A stretch of 64,000 bases of DNA from Flavobacterium sp. (GTDB lineage: Bacteria; Bacteroidota; Bacteroidia; Flavobacteriales; Flavobacteriaceae), in NCBI RefSeq assembly GCF_004295795.1, contig NZ_SEBR01000002.1:124001-188000 (forward strand), given 5' to 3'. The notes under the pieces are model-generated. The model was not told the origin of the DNA, made no database searches, and saw only the letters and a program-made list of their open reading frames with translations. Both the position numbers and the translations under genes were made by a program. This document shows positions 17,819-24,712 of the stretch, one piece after another; position 1 is the stretch's first letter; each line of letters opens with the position of its first letter.

Positions 17819-17829
17819 GAAAGGAGGTG
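17819..17829 (+). promoter_or_regulatory. Strong Shine-Dalgarno of rpsU (autoregulatory site)
   Basis: GAAAGGAGGTG, with GGAGG at 17823-17827 and 7 nt to the ATG. This is close to full complementarity with the 16S rRNA 3' end, while other genes in this window lack such a site. In Flavobacterium johnsoniae, bS21 helps hide the anti-Shine-Dalgarno. rpsU, with its strong site, is translated by ribosomes lacking bS21, giving autoregulation (established for that species, inferred here). Confidence 0.85.
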
Positions 17830-17834
17830 TCCAC

Positions 17835-18029
17835 ATGCTAATCATACCAATTAAAGACGGAGAAAACATTGATCGCGCGCTAAAGCGTTACAAGAGAAAA
17901 TTTGACAAAACTGGAACTGTACGTCAGTTGCGTGCTCGTCAGGCTTTCGTGAAACCATCCGTATCTCGCCGCATGCAGGTGCAAAAAGCTGCCTACATCC
18001 AGCACATGAAGGACGGCCTCGAAAACTAG
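17835..18029 (+). CDS. rpsU: 30S ribosomal protein bS21
   Basis: This is a 64-aa basic small-subunit protein. It starts MLIIPIKDGENIDRALKRYK and continues with the family pattern (KFDKTGTVRQLRARQAF). The ATG at 17835 is set by the Shine-Dalgarno at 17819-17829; a longer open frame begins at a TTG that is really the -33 promoter box. In Bacteroidota bS21 sits at the platform and, with bS6 and bS18, sequesters the 16S anti-Shine-Dalgarno. It ends in TAG and is followed 25 nt later by a terminator hairpin. Confidence 0.97.
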   Translation: MLIIPIKDGENIDRALKRYKRKFDKTGTVRQLRARQAFVKPSVSRRMQVQKAAYIQHMKDGLEN

Positions 18030-18054
18030 TCTATCCGATTTTAAAACAATAAAG

Positions 18055-18089
18055 ACCGTTTGCCTATATTTGGGCAAGCGGTTTTTTTT
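18055..18089 (+). terminator. Terminator of rpsU, abutting the xerC start codon
   Basis: ACCGTTTGCC, loop TATATTTG, GGCAAGCGGT, then eight T (18082-18089). The next base, 18090, is the A of the recombinase ATG. Most transcripts from the rpsU promoter should end here. Confidence 0.8.
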
Positions 18090-18992
18090 ATGGTGTCGAA
18101 TCAGCAGGCTTTTGAGGACTATTTGCGTCGGGAGAAAAACTACTCGGTGCATACGGTTATGGCTTATGTGACCGATCTCTCAGCTTTTTGCGCTTTCGCG
18201 GAACGGGAATTCGGAGACGCCAATGTCGATGAAGTGGGTTATGGACAGATTCGCTCGTGGATCGTTTCTTTGGTCGATGCCGGAATCGGGAACACATCGG
18301 TCAACCGAAAAATTTCATCACTTAAGGCTTACTACAGGTTTTTGCTCAAATCCAGACAAATCGAGGGAAATCCTTTGTTGAAACACAAGGCTTTGAAGGC
18401 TCCGACGAAAATTCAGGTACCTTTTTCGGAAAACGAATTGGATGCGGTGCTGAACGAAATGGAGTTCGCGCCCGGATTTGAGGGAATACGGGACAAGCTG
18501 ATCATCGATTTGTTTTACACGACGGGAATGCGGCGGGCCGAGCTGATTTCGCTCAAAGTCTCGAATCTCGATTTGTCGAACGGCACTTTGAAGGTCGTCG
18601 GAAAACGAAACAAAGAACGGATTCTTCCCGTTTTGCCAATAATTTCACAACAGCTCGAGGGCTATCTGAAGGAACGCTCGGGTTTACAACAGATTAACGA
18701 CAACGACCTGTTCTTCTTGTCGTTAAAAGGCGTTAAATTGACGGATTCCTTTGTGTATCGACTCATAAATGGCTACTTTAGTAATGTGTCGGGGAAAGTA
18801 AAAAAAAGCCCGCACATTCTTCGGCACACGTTCGCTACGCATTTGCTAAACAACGGCGCCGACCTAAATTCAGTAAAGGAATTATTGGGACATTCCAGTC
18901 TGGCATCGACACAGGTTTACACGCACAGCAGTTTGGCTGAATTGAAACAGGTGTACGGAAATGCTCACCCCAGAAGTCAACGTGATTCCTAA
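18090..18992 (+). CDS. xerC: Tyrosine recombinase, XerC type
   Basis: This 300-aa site-specific recombinase is of the kind that resolves chromosome dimers at dif. It has an N-terminal SAM-like DNA-binding domain (about residues 5-90) and a catalytic domain (about 110-295). It carries the full active set: Arg148 (GMRRAEL), Lys172 (VVGKRNKER), His242 and Arg245 (HILRHTFATHLL), His268 (LLGHSS) and nucleophile Tyr277 (TQVYTH). The housekeeping position between rpsU and hpf, rather than next to an att site, favours a chromosomal Xer protein over a phage integrase; XerC versus XerD cannot be settled by eye. The ATG at 18090 directly follows the T run of a terminator, so expression depends on read-through or an unseen promoter. 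Confidence 0.88.
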   Translation: MVSNQQAFEDYLRREKNYSVHTVMAYVTDLSAFCAFAEREFGDANVDEVGYGQIRSWIVSLVDAGIGNTSVNRKISSLKAYYRFLLKSRQIEGNPLLKHKALKAPTKIQVPFSENELDAVLNEMEFAPGFEGIRDKLIIDLFYTTGMRRAELISLKVSNLDLSNGTLKVVGKRNKERILPVLPIISQQLEGYLKERSGLQQINDNDLFFLSLKGVKLTDSFVYRLINGYFSNVSGKVKKSPHILRHTFATHLLNNGADLNSVKELLGHSSLASTQVYTHSSLAELKQVYGNAHPRSQRDS

Positions 18993-19015
18993 GTTTAACC
19001 ATTAAAATTTTGATT

Positions 19016-19318
19016 ATGAAGGTAAATGTGCATGCAGTTAACTTTACTGTCGACGGAAAGCTGGTAGATTTTGTCCAACAAAGAATGGATAAATTGGAGA
19101 AGTATTATGACAGAGTTGTTTCTTCGGATGTGTTTATGAAACTCGATAACGGAAGTGAGAAGGAAAACAAGATCGTCGAGCTCAAGATTCACGTGCCCGG
19201 AGACGAGTTCATCGTGAAAAAACAGTGTAAAAGTTTTGAGGAAGCAGTTGACTCATGTGCAGAATCGGCGGAGCGTTTACTGACGAAAAGAAAGGAAAAA
19301 ATACGCACCCATATTTGA
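19016..19318 (+). CDS. hpf: Ribosome hibernation promoting factor / RaiA family
   Basis: This 100-aa protein is of the short HPF/YfiA type, which binds the decoding centre of idle ribosomes. KVNVHAVNFTVDGKLVDFVQQRMDKLEKYYDR is split here as the N-terminal strand and helix of the fold. IHVPGDEFIVKKQCKSFEEAVD and the basic tail KRKEKIRTH follow the family pattern. There is no long C-terminal dimerisation domain, so it is a short form. The ATG at 19016 is preferred to a TTG two codons upstream. It follows xerC by 23 nt, as in other flavobacteria, and probably shares its transcript. Confidence 0.92.
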   Translation: MKVNVHAVNFTVDGKLVDFVQQRMDKLEKYYDRVVSSDVFMKLDNGSEKENKIVELKIHVPGDEFIVKKQCKSFEEAVDSCAESAERLLTKRKEKIRTHI

Positions 19319-19340
19319 TTGAAGTTTTTCAGAAAAATGT

Positions 19341-19371
19341 TTTGAATAACAATTTAAATGCTATACATTTG
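19341..19371 (+). promoter_or_regulatory. Promoter of the tRNA-tuf transcription unit
   Basis: TTTG at 19341-19344, 19 nt, then TACATTTG at 19364-19371: a full match to the flavobacterial consensus, 38 nt before tRNA-Thr. A terminator-like hairpin begins two bases after it. Confidence 0.65.
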
Positions 19372-19372
19372 C

Positions 19373-19401
19373 AGTCCGTTAGAAATAGCGGACTTTTTTT
19401 A
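19373..19401 (+). terminator. Terminator hairpin after hpf, overlapping the tRNA promoter
   Basis: AGTCCGTTA, loop GAAA, TAGCGGACT (nine pairs with one G-T), then a T run. It should end the xerC-hpf transcript. Transcription starting from the promoter at 19341-19371 would begin inside the left arm, so the hairpin would be incomplete there. Confidence 0.65.
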
Positions 19402-19409
19402 TTGATAAT

Positions 19410-19483
19410 GCCGGTGTAGCTCAGTTGGCTAGAGCAGCTGATTTGTAATCAGCAGGTCGTGGGTTCGAGTCCCTCTATCGGCT
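19410..19483 (+). tRNA. tRNA-Thr (anticodon TGT)
   Basis: Full cloverleaf: acceptor GCCGGTG/TATCGGC, D arm GCTC..GAGC, anticodon stem GCTGA/TCAGC with loop TTTGTAA (anticodon TGT), T arm GTGGG TTCGAGT CCCTC. The CCA end is not fully encoded. Confidence 0.95.
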
Positions 19484-19550
19484 CAAATGAAGAAAAAAGG
19501 TGTCAGTTTTTACTGACTTGTTCTTTAAAGTATTGGTATAAAAAAAGTTA

Positions 19551-19631
19551 GGGGAGATACTCAAGCGGCCAACGAGGACGGACTGTAAATCCGTTGAGCA
19601 ATCTTCGCAGGTTCGAATCCTGCTCTCCCCA
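19551..19631 (+). tRNA. tRNA-Tyr (anticodon GTA)
   Basis: Class II tRNA with a long variable arm. Acceptor GGGGAGA/TCTCCCC, anticodon loop CTGTAAA (GTA) in the stem ACGGA/TCCGT, T arm GCAGG TTCGAAT CCTGC. The 68 bases after tRNA-Thr contain no gene. Confidence 0.95.
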
Positions 19632-19636
19632 CAAAG

Positions 19637-19693
19637 CTTTTTATTTTGATCGCGCCCAAAGCATAGCTTTTGTGTTTGAAGCAAAATAAAAAG
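19637..19693. repeat. 12-bp inverted repeat between tRNA genes
   Basis: CTTTTTATTTTG (19637-19648) and CAAAATAAAAAG (19682-19693) are perfect complements. They enclose 33 bases that contain a smaller hairpin (CAAAGC ATA GCTTTTG). It starts the 352-base gene-free stretch 19632-19983, which otherwise holds one more hairpin at 19864-19893 and nothing else I can support. Confidence 0.6.
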
Positions 19694-19863
19694 ATTTAGT
19701 AAGGCTCCGTAGGGAGTGATCGGAAGAAACCAGTGTTTTTTGTTAGGTCGTCTTACTATGATAATTGAAAAGAGTTCTCCCTTGCGGATTGCGTGAAATT
19801 CAAAGTCACTTCAAACATGGCTTTTGCGATTTTAAGTGCTGTCGTAAAGACTCTGAAAGAGAT

Positions 19864-19893
19864 AAAAACTACCGGTGTCTGCCGATAGTTTTT
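19864..19893. terminator. Terminator-like hairpin upstream of tRNA-Thr(GGT)
   Basis: AAAAACTACCGG, loop GTGTCTG, CCGATAGTTTTT: near-perfect stem, A-rich left and T-rich right, so it could act in either direction. It lies inside a presumed tRNA-tuf transcription unit, which would make it an attenuator or the end of the first tRNA pair. Confidence 0.5.
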
Positions 19894-19983
19894 CGGTTTT
19901 CGCAAGAAAGCCTAGATTCTAAACCTTTGAACGTGAACAGCTTCCACTTGTTTGCGTTCAAAATTAGAGTTGAAAAAGTCCTT

Positions 19984-20055
19984 GCCGGTGTAGCTCAGGG
20001 GTAGAGTGCTTCCTTGGTAAGGAAGAGGTCACGGGTTCAAATCCCGTCATTGGCT
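19984..20055 (+). tRNA. tRNA-Thr (anticodon GGT)
   Basis: Acceptor GCCGGTG/CATTGGC, anticodon stem CTTCC/GGAAG with loop TTGGTAA (GGT), T arm ACGGG TTCAAAT CCCGT. It lies 51 nt before tuf, the usual Bacteroidota position. Confidence 0.95.
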
Positions 20056-20106
20056 CAATTTTGAATTTTGAACACTATTATATAACTAAGATTAAAATCA
20101 CTTAAA

Positions 20107-21300
20107 ATGGCAAAAGAGAATTTTAACCGGAACAAGCCGCACCTTAATATCGGTACTATCGGCCACGTTGACCACGGAAAAACTACTTTGACTGCTGCTA
20201 TCACTAAAGTATTGGCAGAAGCCGGTTTTTCGAAGACTGCAGCTAAATCTTTCGACCAGATCGATAACGCTCCGGAAGAAAAAGAAAGAGGTATTACAAT
20301 CAACACTTCGCACGTTGAATACGAAACTGCTAACCGTCACTACGCTCACGTTGACTGTCCAGGTCACGCGGATTACGTTAAGAACATGGTTACAGGTGCT
20401 GCTCAGATGGACGGTGCTATCCTTGTAGTTGCTGCTACGGATGGTCCAATGCCACAAACTCGCGAGCACATCCTTTTGGGACGTCAGGTTGGTATTCCAA
20501 GAATCGTTGTCTTCATGAACAAAGTTGACATGGTTGACGATGCTGAGCTTTTGGAGCTTGTTGAAATGGAAATCCGTGATCTATTGTCTTTCTATGAGTA
20601 CGATGGAGATAACGGACCAGTTATCCAAGGTTCTGCTCTAGGTGGATTGAACAACGATCCAAACTGGGTTCCTAAAATTCTTGAATTGATGGAAGCTGTT
20701 GACGTATGGATCGAAGAGCCAGTGCGTGATGTTGCCAAGCCATTCCTTATGCCAGTTGAAGACGTGTTCACGATCACAGGTCGTGGAACTGTTGCTACAG
20801 GTCGTATCGAAACAGGTGTTGCCAACACAGGTGATCCAGTTGAAATCATCGGTATGGGTGCTGACAAATTGACTTCTACTATTACAGGAGTTGAGATGTT
20901 CCGCAAAATCCTTGACCGTGGAGAAGCTGGTGATAACGTAGGTCTTTTGCTACGTGGTATCGATAAAGCTGACATTCGTCGCGGTATGGTTATCATCAAG
21001 CCAGGATCTGTTAAGCCACACGCTAAATTCAAGGCAGAGGTTTACATCTTGAAAAAAGAAGAAGGTGGTCGTCACACGCCATTCCACAACAACTACCGTC
21101 CACAGTTCTACGTACGTACAACTGACGTAACTGGAACTATCCAGTTGCCAACAGGAGTTGAGATGGTTATGCCAGGTGATAACTTGACTATCGAAGTTAC
21201 TTTGTTGTCTCCAATCGCTTTGAGCGTAGGTCTTCGTTTCGCTATCCGTGAAGGTGGACGTACAGTTGGTGCAGGACAGGTAACTGAAATCCTTGACTAA
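20107..21300 (+). CDS. tuf: Elongation factor Tu
   Basis: This 397-aa GTPase brings aminoacyl-tRNA to the ribosome. It has P-loop GHVDHGKT (residues 19-26), the switch-I Thr in [13 protein letters not shown]3 motif DCPGH, G4 motif NKVD and the G5 SAL region, then beta-barrel domains 2 and 3 ([13 protein letters not shown]; final [15 protein letters not shown]). Codon use is strongly biased (for example GGT and CGT), as expected for a top-expressed gene. It lies between tRNA-Thr(GGT) and tRNA-Trp and is followed by a hairpin with a T run. Confidence 0.98.
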   Translation: MAKENFNRNKPHLNIGTIGHVDHGKTTLTAAITKVLAEAGFSKTAAKSFDQIDNAPEEKERGITINTSHVEYETANRHYAHVDCPGHADYVKNMVTGAAQMDGAILVVAATDGPMPQTREHILLGRQVGIPRIVVFMNKVDMVDDAELLELVEMEIRDLLSFYEYDGDNGPVIQGSALGGLNNDPNWVPKILELMEAVDVWIEEPVRDVAKPFLMPVEDVFTITGRGTVATGRIETGVANTGDPVEIIGMGADKLTSTITGVEMFRKILDRGEAGDNVGLLLRGIDKADIRRGMVIIKPGSVKPHAKFKAEVYILKKEEGGRHTPFHNNYRPQFYVRTTDVTGTIQLPTGVEMVMPGDNLTIEVTLLSPIALSVGLRFAIREGGRTVGAGQVTEILD

Positions 21301-21320
21301 TTACAATTAGCAATACTGAA

Positions 21321-21351
21321 CCAGCAGCGTTACCCTACGCTGCTGGTTTTT
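21321..21351 (+). terminator. Terminator after tuf
   Basis: CCAGCAGCG, loop TTACCCTA, CGCTGCTGG, then a T run. It comes just before tRNA-Trp, so it may lower transcription into the tRNA-Trp/secE/nusG part or release the tuf message. Confidence 0.8.
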
Positions 21352-21356
21352 AATAA

Positions 21357-21427
21357 ACGGGTGTAGTTCAAGGGTAGAATAGCGGTCTCCAAAACCGTTG
21401 ATGGGGGTTCGAATCCCTCCACCCGTG
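21357..21427 (+). tRNA. tRNA-Trp (anticodon CCA)
   Basis: Acceptor ACGGGTG/CACCCGT, anticodon stem GCGGT/ACCGT with loop CTCCAAA (CCA), T arm GGGGG TTCGAAT CCCTC. It lies 14 nt before secE. Confidence 0.95.
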
Positions 21428-21441
21428 CAAAACGTAAAGAC

Positions 21442-21636
21442 ATGAGTGTTTTTAAATATGTATCCGAATCGTTCGAGGAATTGAGATCGAACGTGACCTG
21501 GCCAGAGTGGGCAGAAGTTCAGAAATACACAATCGTAGTGGCTGTGTTCTCTGTAGTATTCGCATTGGCTACCTGGGGAGTTGACGAGACTTTCTCTAAA
21601 GCTATCGCCGGATTTTACAATTGGTTAAAAGGATAA
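21442..21636 (+). CDS. secE: Preprotein translocase subunit SecE
   Basis: This 64-aa protein has one membrane segment, the short form of SecE that clamps SecY in the inner membrane. The amphipathic start SVFKYVSESFEELRSNVTWP carries the family core (ELRSNVTWP). The membrane helix is at about residues 29-46. It lies between tRNA-Trp and nusG, the standard arrangement. Confidence 0.95.
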   Translation: MSVFKYVSESFEELRSNVTWPEWAEVQKYTIVVAVFSVVFALATWGVDETFSKAIAGFYNWLKG

Positions 21637-21646
21637 TTCGTTCGCG

Positions 21647-22198
21647 ATGACAGAAAGTAGTGTGAAAAAATGGTATGTTGTCCGCGCCGTAAGTGGTCAG
21701 GAGAACAAGGTTAAGAATTACATCGAGACAGAGATCAACCGTCTTGGAATGGGTGACCATATCTCTCAGGTATTGGTTCCTACCGAGAAAGTGGTGCAGG
21801 TCCGCGATGGAAAGAAAATCACAAAAGACCGCGTATATTTCCCGGGCTATGTGATGGTCGAGGCTAACCTTATCGGAGAAATCCCCCATATCATCAAGTC
21901 CATTACAGGAGTTATCGGATTCTTGGGAGAAGTCAAAAACGGCGATCCTGTGCCTTTGCGTATTTCGGAAGTGAACCGTATGCTAGGTAAAGTCGACGAA
22001 CTGTCTGTCAAAACTGACGGCCAAACCATTCCGTTCAACATCGGGGAAACCGTAAAAGTTATCGATGGTCCGTTCAACGGATTCAACGGAACGGTCGAGA
22101 AGATCAATGAGGAAAAGCGCAAGCTTGAGGTCATGGTAAAGATTTTCGGTCGCAAGACACCTTTGGAGCTTAGCTTCATGCAGGTTGAAAAAGTATAA
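21647..22198 (+). CDS. nusG: Transcription termination/antitermination factor NusG
   Basis: This 183-aa protein binds RNA polymerase and couples it to Rho or the ribosome. The NGN domain starts KKWYVVRAVSGQENKVK and contains FPGYVMVEA. The KOW domain is near the end (VKVIDGPFNGFNGTVEKI). Length and position between secE and rplK are normal. Confidence 0.97.
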   Translation: MTESSVKKWYVVRAVSGQENKVKNYIETEINRLGMGDHISQVLVPTEKVVQVRDGKKITKDRVYFPGYVMVEANLIGEIPHIIKSITGVIGFLGEVKNGDPVPLRISEVNRMLGKVDELSVKTDGQTIPFNIGETVKVIDGPFNGFNGTVEKINEEKRKLEVMVKIFGRKTPLELSFMQVEKV

Positions 22199-22216
22199 TT
22201 TGTTACATTTTATAAT

Positions 22217-22246
22217 CACATCAATCGCTTCCAATTGATAGATGTG
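22217..22246 (+). promoter_or_regulatory. Hairpin in the rplK leader
   Basis: CACATC-A-ATC, 10-nt loop, GAT-A-GATGTG: six pairs, an A-A mismatch, then three pairs, in the 64-base gap before rplK. In many bacteria L1 represses the L11-L1 message through a leader structure; this is a candidate site. I see no T run, so it is not a terminator. Confidence 0.4.
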
Positions 22247-22262
22247 CTAAATTTTTTAAACA

Positions 22263-22700
22263 ATGGCTAAAGAAGTTAGTAAAGTAGTTAAACTACAAGT
22301 TAAGGGAGGTGCTGCGAATCCGTCGCCACCGGTTGGACCTGCTTTGGGAGCTGCTGGGGTTAACATCATGGAGTTCTGTAAGCAGTTCAACGCTAGAACC
22401 CAAGACAAGCCCGGCAAGATTTTACCGGTACAGATTACCGTGTACAAAGACAAATCTTTCGATTTCGTCGTAAAAACTCCTCCTGCCGCTGTCCAGTTGA
22501 TGGACGCTGCGAAGCTAAAGTCCGGATCAGGTGAACCTAACCGCAAAAAAGTGGCTAGCGTTACTTGGGACCAAATCAAAACTATCGCTGATGATAAAAT
22601 GGCAGATTTGAATGCCTTTACCATCGAGAAAGCAATGAGCATGGTTGCAGGTACTGCAAGGTCAATGGGTATAACCGTAACGGGAGATGCTCCGTTCTAA
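22263..22700 (+). CDS. rplK: 50S ribosomal protein uL11
   Basis: This 145-aa protein forms the base of the L7/L12 stalk with 23S rRNA and contacts translation GTPases. Family signatures include the N-terminal proline-rich [18 protein letters not shown] and the C-terminal rRNA-binding part ending [14 protein letters not shown]. It is 15 nt before rplA, and the two are presumably co-transcribed with a shared L1-dependent control. Confidence 0.97.
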   Translation: MAKEVSKVVKLQVKGGAANPSPPVGPALGAAGVNIMEFCKQFNARTQDKPGKILPVQITVYKDKSFDFVVKTPPAAVQLMDAAKLKSGSGEPNRKKVASVTWDQIKTIADDKMADLNAFTIEKAMSMVAGTARSMGITVTGDAPF

Positions 22701-22715
22701 ATCAGGATTTAAGAC

Positions 22716-23405
22716 ATGGCAAAATTGACAAAGAAGCAGAAAGATGCTGCTTCAAAAATCGAGAAAAACAAGCTGTACTCTTTGAAAGATGCCTCTACCT
22801 TGGTTAAGGAAGTCGCTTCTGCAAAATTCGACGAGTCTGTTGATATCTCTGTTCGCCTTGGAGTAGATCCTCGTAAAGCGAACCAAATGGTACGTGGCGT
22901 GGTAACATTGCCACACGGAACTGGAAAAGACGTCCGCGTTCTAGCGCTCGTTACTCCAGACAAAGAAGCGGAAGCCAAAGCTGCTGGTGCAGACCACGTA
23001 GGTTTGGATGACTATCTTCAAAAGATCAAAGACGGTTGGACAGATGTAGATGTAATCATCACTATGCCGGCTGTTATGGGTAAACTAGGACCGTTGGGAC
23101 GTATTTTGGGACCACGTGGTTTGATGCCAAACCCTAAAACCGGAACAGTTACTATGGACGTAGCGAAAGCTGTAACCGAAGTAAAAGCTGGTAAGATCGA
23201 CTTTAAAGTGGACAAGACAGGAATCGTTCACGCAGGTATCGGGAAAGTATCTTTCGACGCTCAAAAGATTTCTGAGAACGCCCACGAAATCATCCAAACA
23301 CTAATCAGACTGAAGCCATCTGCGGCCAAAGGAACTTACATCAAGAGCATTCACTTGTCTAGTACAATGAGCCCTGCGATTCCTTTGGATACCAAAGCTG
23401 TATAA
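22716..23405 (+). CDS. rplA: 50S ribosomal protein uL1
   Basis: This 229-aa protein of the mobile L1 stalk acts in release of deacylated tRNA from the E site. It contains [20 protein letters not shown], the L1 signature, and the pattern [20 protein letters not shown] near the start. In other bacteria it is the translational repressor of the rplK-rplA message. It is 19 nt upstream of rplJ. Confidence 0.97.
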   Translation: MAKLTKKQKDAASKIEKNKLYSLKDASTLVKEVASAKFDESVDISVRLGVDPRKANQMVRGVVTLPHGTGKDVRVLALVTPDKEAEAKAAGADHVGLDDYLQKIKDGWTDVDVIITMPAVMGKLGPLGRILGPRGLMPNPKTGTVTMDVAKAVTEVKAGKIDFKVDKTGIVHAGIGKVSFDAQKISENAHEIIQTLIRLKPSAAKGTYIKSIHLSSTMSPAIPLDTKAV

Positions 23406-23424
23406 GTAGTTAAAGTTTTTAATC

Positions 23425-23940
23425 ATGACTAGACAAGAAAAATCACAAGTTATCGAAGACTTGACTGCACAGTTGGCAGGAACTAATGTTGTCTATTTGA
23501 CAGACATTTCCGGTCTTGACGCAGAAACGACTTCTAACTTAAGAAGATCTTGCTTCAAAGCGGGTATCAAACTAGAAGTAGTCAAGAATACTTTGCTTGA
23601 GAAAGCGATGGAAGCTGCAGAATTCGATTACGGTCAACTACCGACTGTTCTCGCTGGAAACTCGGCCATCATGATCGCAGAGAACGGAAACGCTCCTGCA
23701 AAAGTTATCAAGGAATTCCGCAAGAAATCTGACAAGCCTCTTTTGAAAGGTGCTTTCATTCACTCAGCTGTCTTCGTCGGAGACAACCAATTGGATGCAT
23801 TGATCGCCCTTAAATCGAAAGACGAAGTTATCGGAGAGATCATCGGTCTTCTTCAATCTCCTGCCAAAAATGTTGTATCTGCCCTTAAGTCGGGTGGTAA
23901 CACTATCGCAGGACTTGTTAAAACGTTGTCTGAAAGATAA
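23425..23940 (+). CDS. rplJ: 50S ribosomal protein uL10
   Basis: This 171-aa stalk-base protein anchors L7/L12 dimers. The opening MTRQEKSQVIEDLTAQL and the segment YLTDISGLDAETTSNLRRSC fit the family. The C-terminal helix (KNVVSALKSGGNTIAGLVKTL) is the L7/L12 attachment region. There is almost no leader (19 nt after rplA), so an L10 leader like that of E. coli cannot fit here; the longer spacer is instead after this gene. Confidence 0.96.
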   Translation: MTRQEKSQVIEDLTAQLAGTNVVYLTDISGLDAETTSNLRRSCFKAGIKLEVVKNTLLEKAMEAAEFDYGQLPTVLAGNSAIMIAENGNAPAKVIKEFRKKSDKPLLKGAFIHSAVFVGDNQLDALIALKSKDEVIGEIIGLLQSPAKNVVSALKSGGNTIAGLVKTLSER

Positions 23941-23969
23941 GATTGAAAGCTTCGGAAGTGCAGTCCTTC

Positions 23970-24000
23970 GACTGGTGACTTTCGGCTCTCGACATCAGTC
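23970..24000 (+). other. Hairpin in the rplJ-rplL spacer
   Basis: GACTGGTG and CATCAGTC pair over eight positions (one G-T) across a 15-nt loop. It lies in the 127-base spacer between rplJ and rplL. There is no T run. It could be a processing or control structure setting the 4:1 or higher L12:L10 ratio; this is inference. Confidence 0.35.
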
Positions 24001-24067
24001 AACACCCGCCTTCGCGCACTATTTATAAATTATATTTTACAAACTATTTTTTAAAACGATAGAAAAA

Positions 24068-24445
24068 ATGGCAGATTTGAAACAATTCGCAGAACAATTA
24101 GTTAACCTTACAGTAAAAGAAGTTAACGAACTTGCTACAATCCTTAAAGACGAGTACGGAATCGAGCCTGCAGCTGCTGCTGTAGTTGCTGGTCCAGCTG
24201 CTGGTGGTGGTGATGTTGCCGCTGCAGAAGAGCAAACAGAATTCACTGTAGTATTGAAAGATGCTGGTGCTTCTAAACTTGCTGTAGTAAAAGCAGTTAA
24301 AGAACTTACTGGTCTTGGTTTGAAAGAAGCTAAAGATCTAGTTGATGCTGCTCCATCAAACGTAAAAGAAGCAGTCTCTAAAGACGAAGCTGAAGGTTTG
24401 AAAAAATCTTTGGAAGAGGCTGGAGCTGTAGTTGAGCTTAAGTAA
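24068..24445 (+). CDS. rplL: 50S ribosomal protein bL12 (L7/L12)
   Basis: This 125-aa acidic stalk protein recruits translation factors. The N-terminal dimerisation helix region ([20 protein letters not shown]) is joined by an Ala/Gly hinge ([14 protein letters not shown], about residues 36-50). The C-terminal domain is [20 protein letters not shown] and onwards. A large terminator hairpin follows 23 nt after the stop. Confidence 0.97.
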   Translation: MADLKQFAEQLVNLTVKEVNELATILKDEYGIEPAAAAVVAGPAAGGGDVAAAEEQTEFTVVLKDAGASKLAVVKAVKELTGLGLKEAKDLVDAAPSNVKEAVSKDEAEGLKKSLEEAGAVVELK

Positions 24446-24468
24446 GCCCAACCGCTTTATATAAGCTA

Positions 24469-24513
24469 GGTTTAGGCCTTGGGAACGCTCCCAAAGGCCT
24501 AAACCATTTTTCG
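24469..24513 (+). terminator. Large terminator between rplL and rpoB
   Basis: GGTTTAGGCCTTGGGA, loop ACGC, TCCCAAAGGCCTAAACC with one bulged base, then ATTTTT. A 16-pair stem in the middle of the ribosomal protein/RNA polymerase cluster, so it probably attenuates rpoBC relative to rplJL. The 199 bases from here to rpoB are non-coding; TAAATTTG at 24519-24526 fits a -7 box but lacks a clear -33. Confidence 0.8.
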
Positions 24514-24712
24514 TATAATAAATTTGAGGTCAGATTTTTTGGCCGATGCGTTTAGGATCCGAAAAACTTTTTGCCCGAATACGAAGAAAAAAAATGGACA
24601 AATCTGCTTTCGGTCCGTTTTTAAAGATGTCTCGGGTCTAAAAAAAGAAAGTAAAGATTCAGAGTGTTTTACACAAAAACTACTTTTTTTTAAATCAAAA
24701 TTTTGTCTATTG

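Noticed and set aside
17163..18029. Phage or integrative element around the tyrosine recombinase
   Set aside because: Neighbours are conserved housekeeping genes in their usual order, and no att repeats or phage genes are seen.
19475..19684. Minus-strand 70-codon open frame with CGESRIRTCEDCSTDLQSV-like sequence
   Set aside because: It is the reverse strand of tRNA-Tyr and its flanks, a well-known false ORF in genomes.
19765..20004. Plus-strand 79-codon open frame between tRNA genes
   Set aside because: It runs into tRNA-Thr(GGT), contains a terminator-like hairpin and has no protein-like pattern.
24524..24712. 63-codon N-terminal extension of rpoB
   Set aside because: It begins just after the terminator, lacks family similarity and would precede the conserved [13 protein letters not shown] start.
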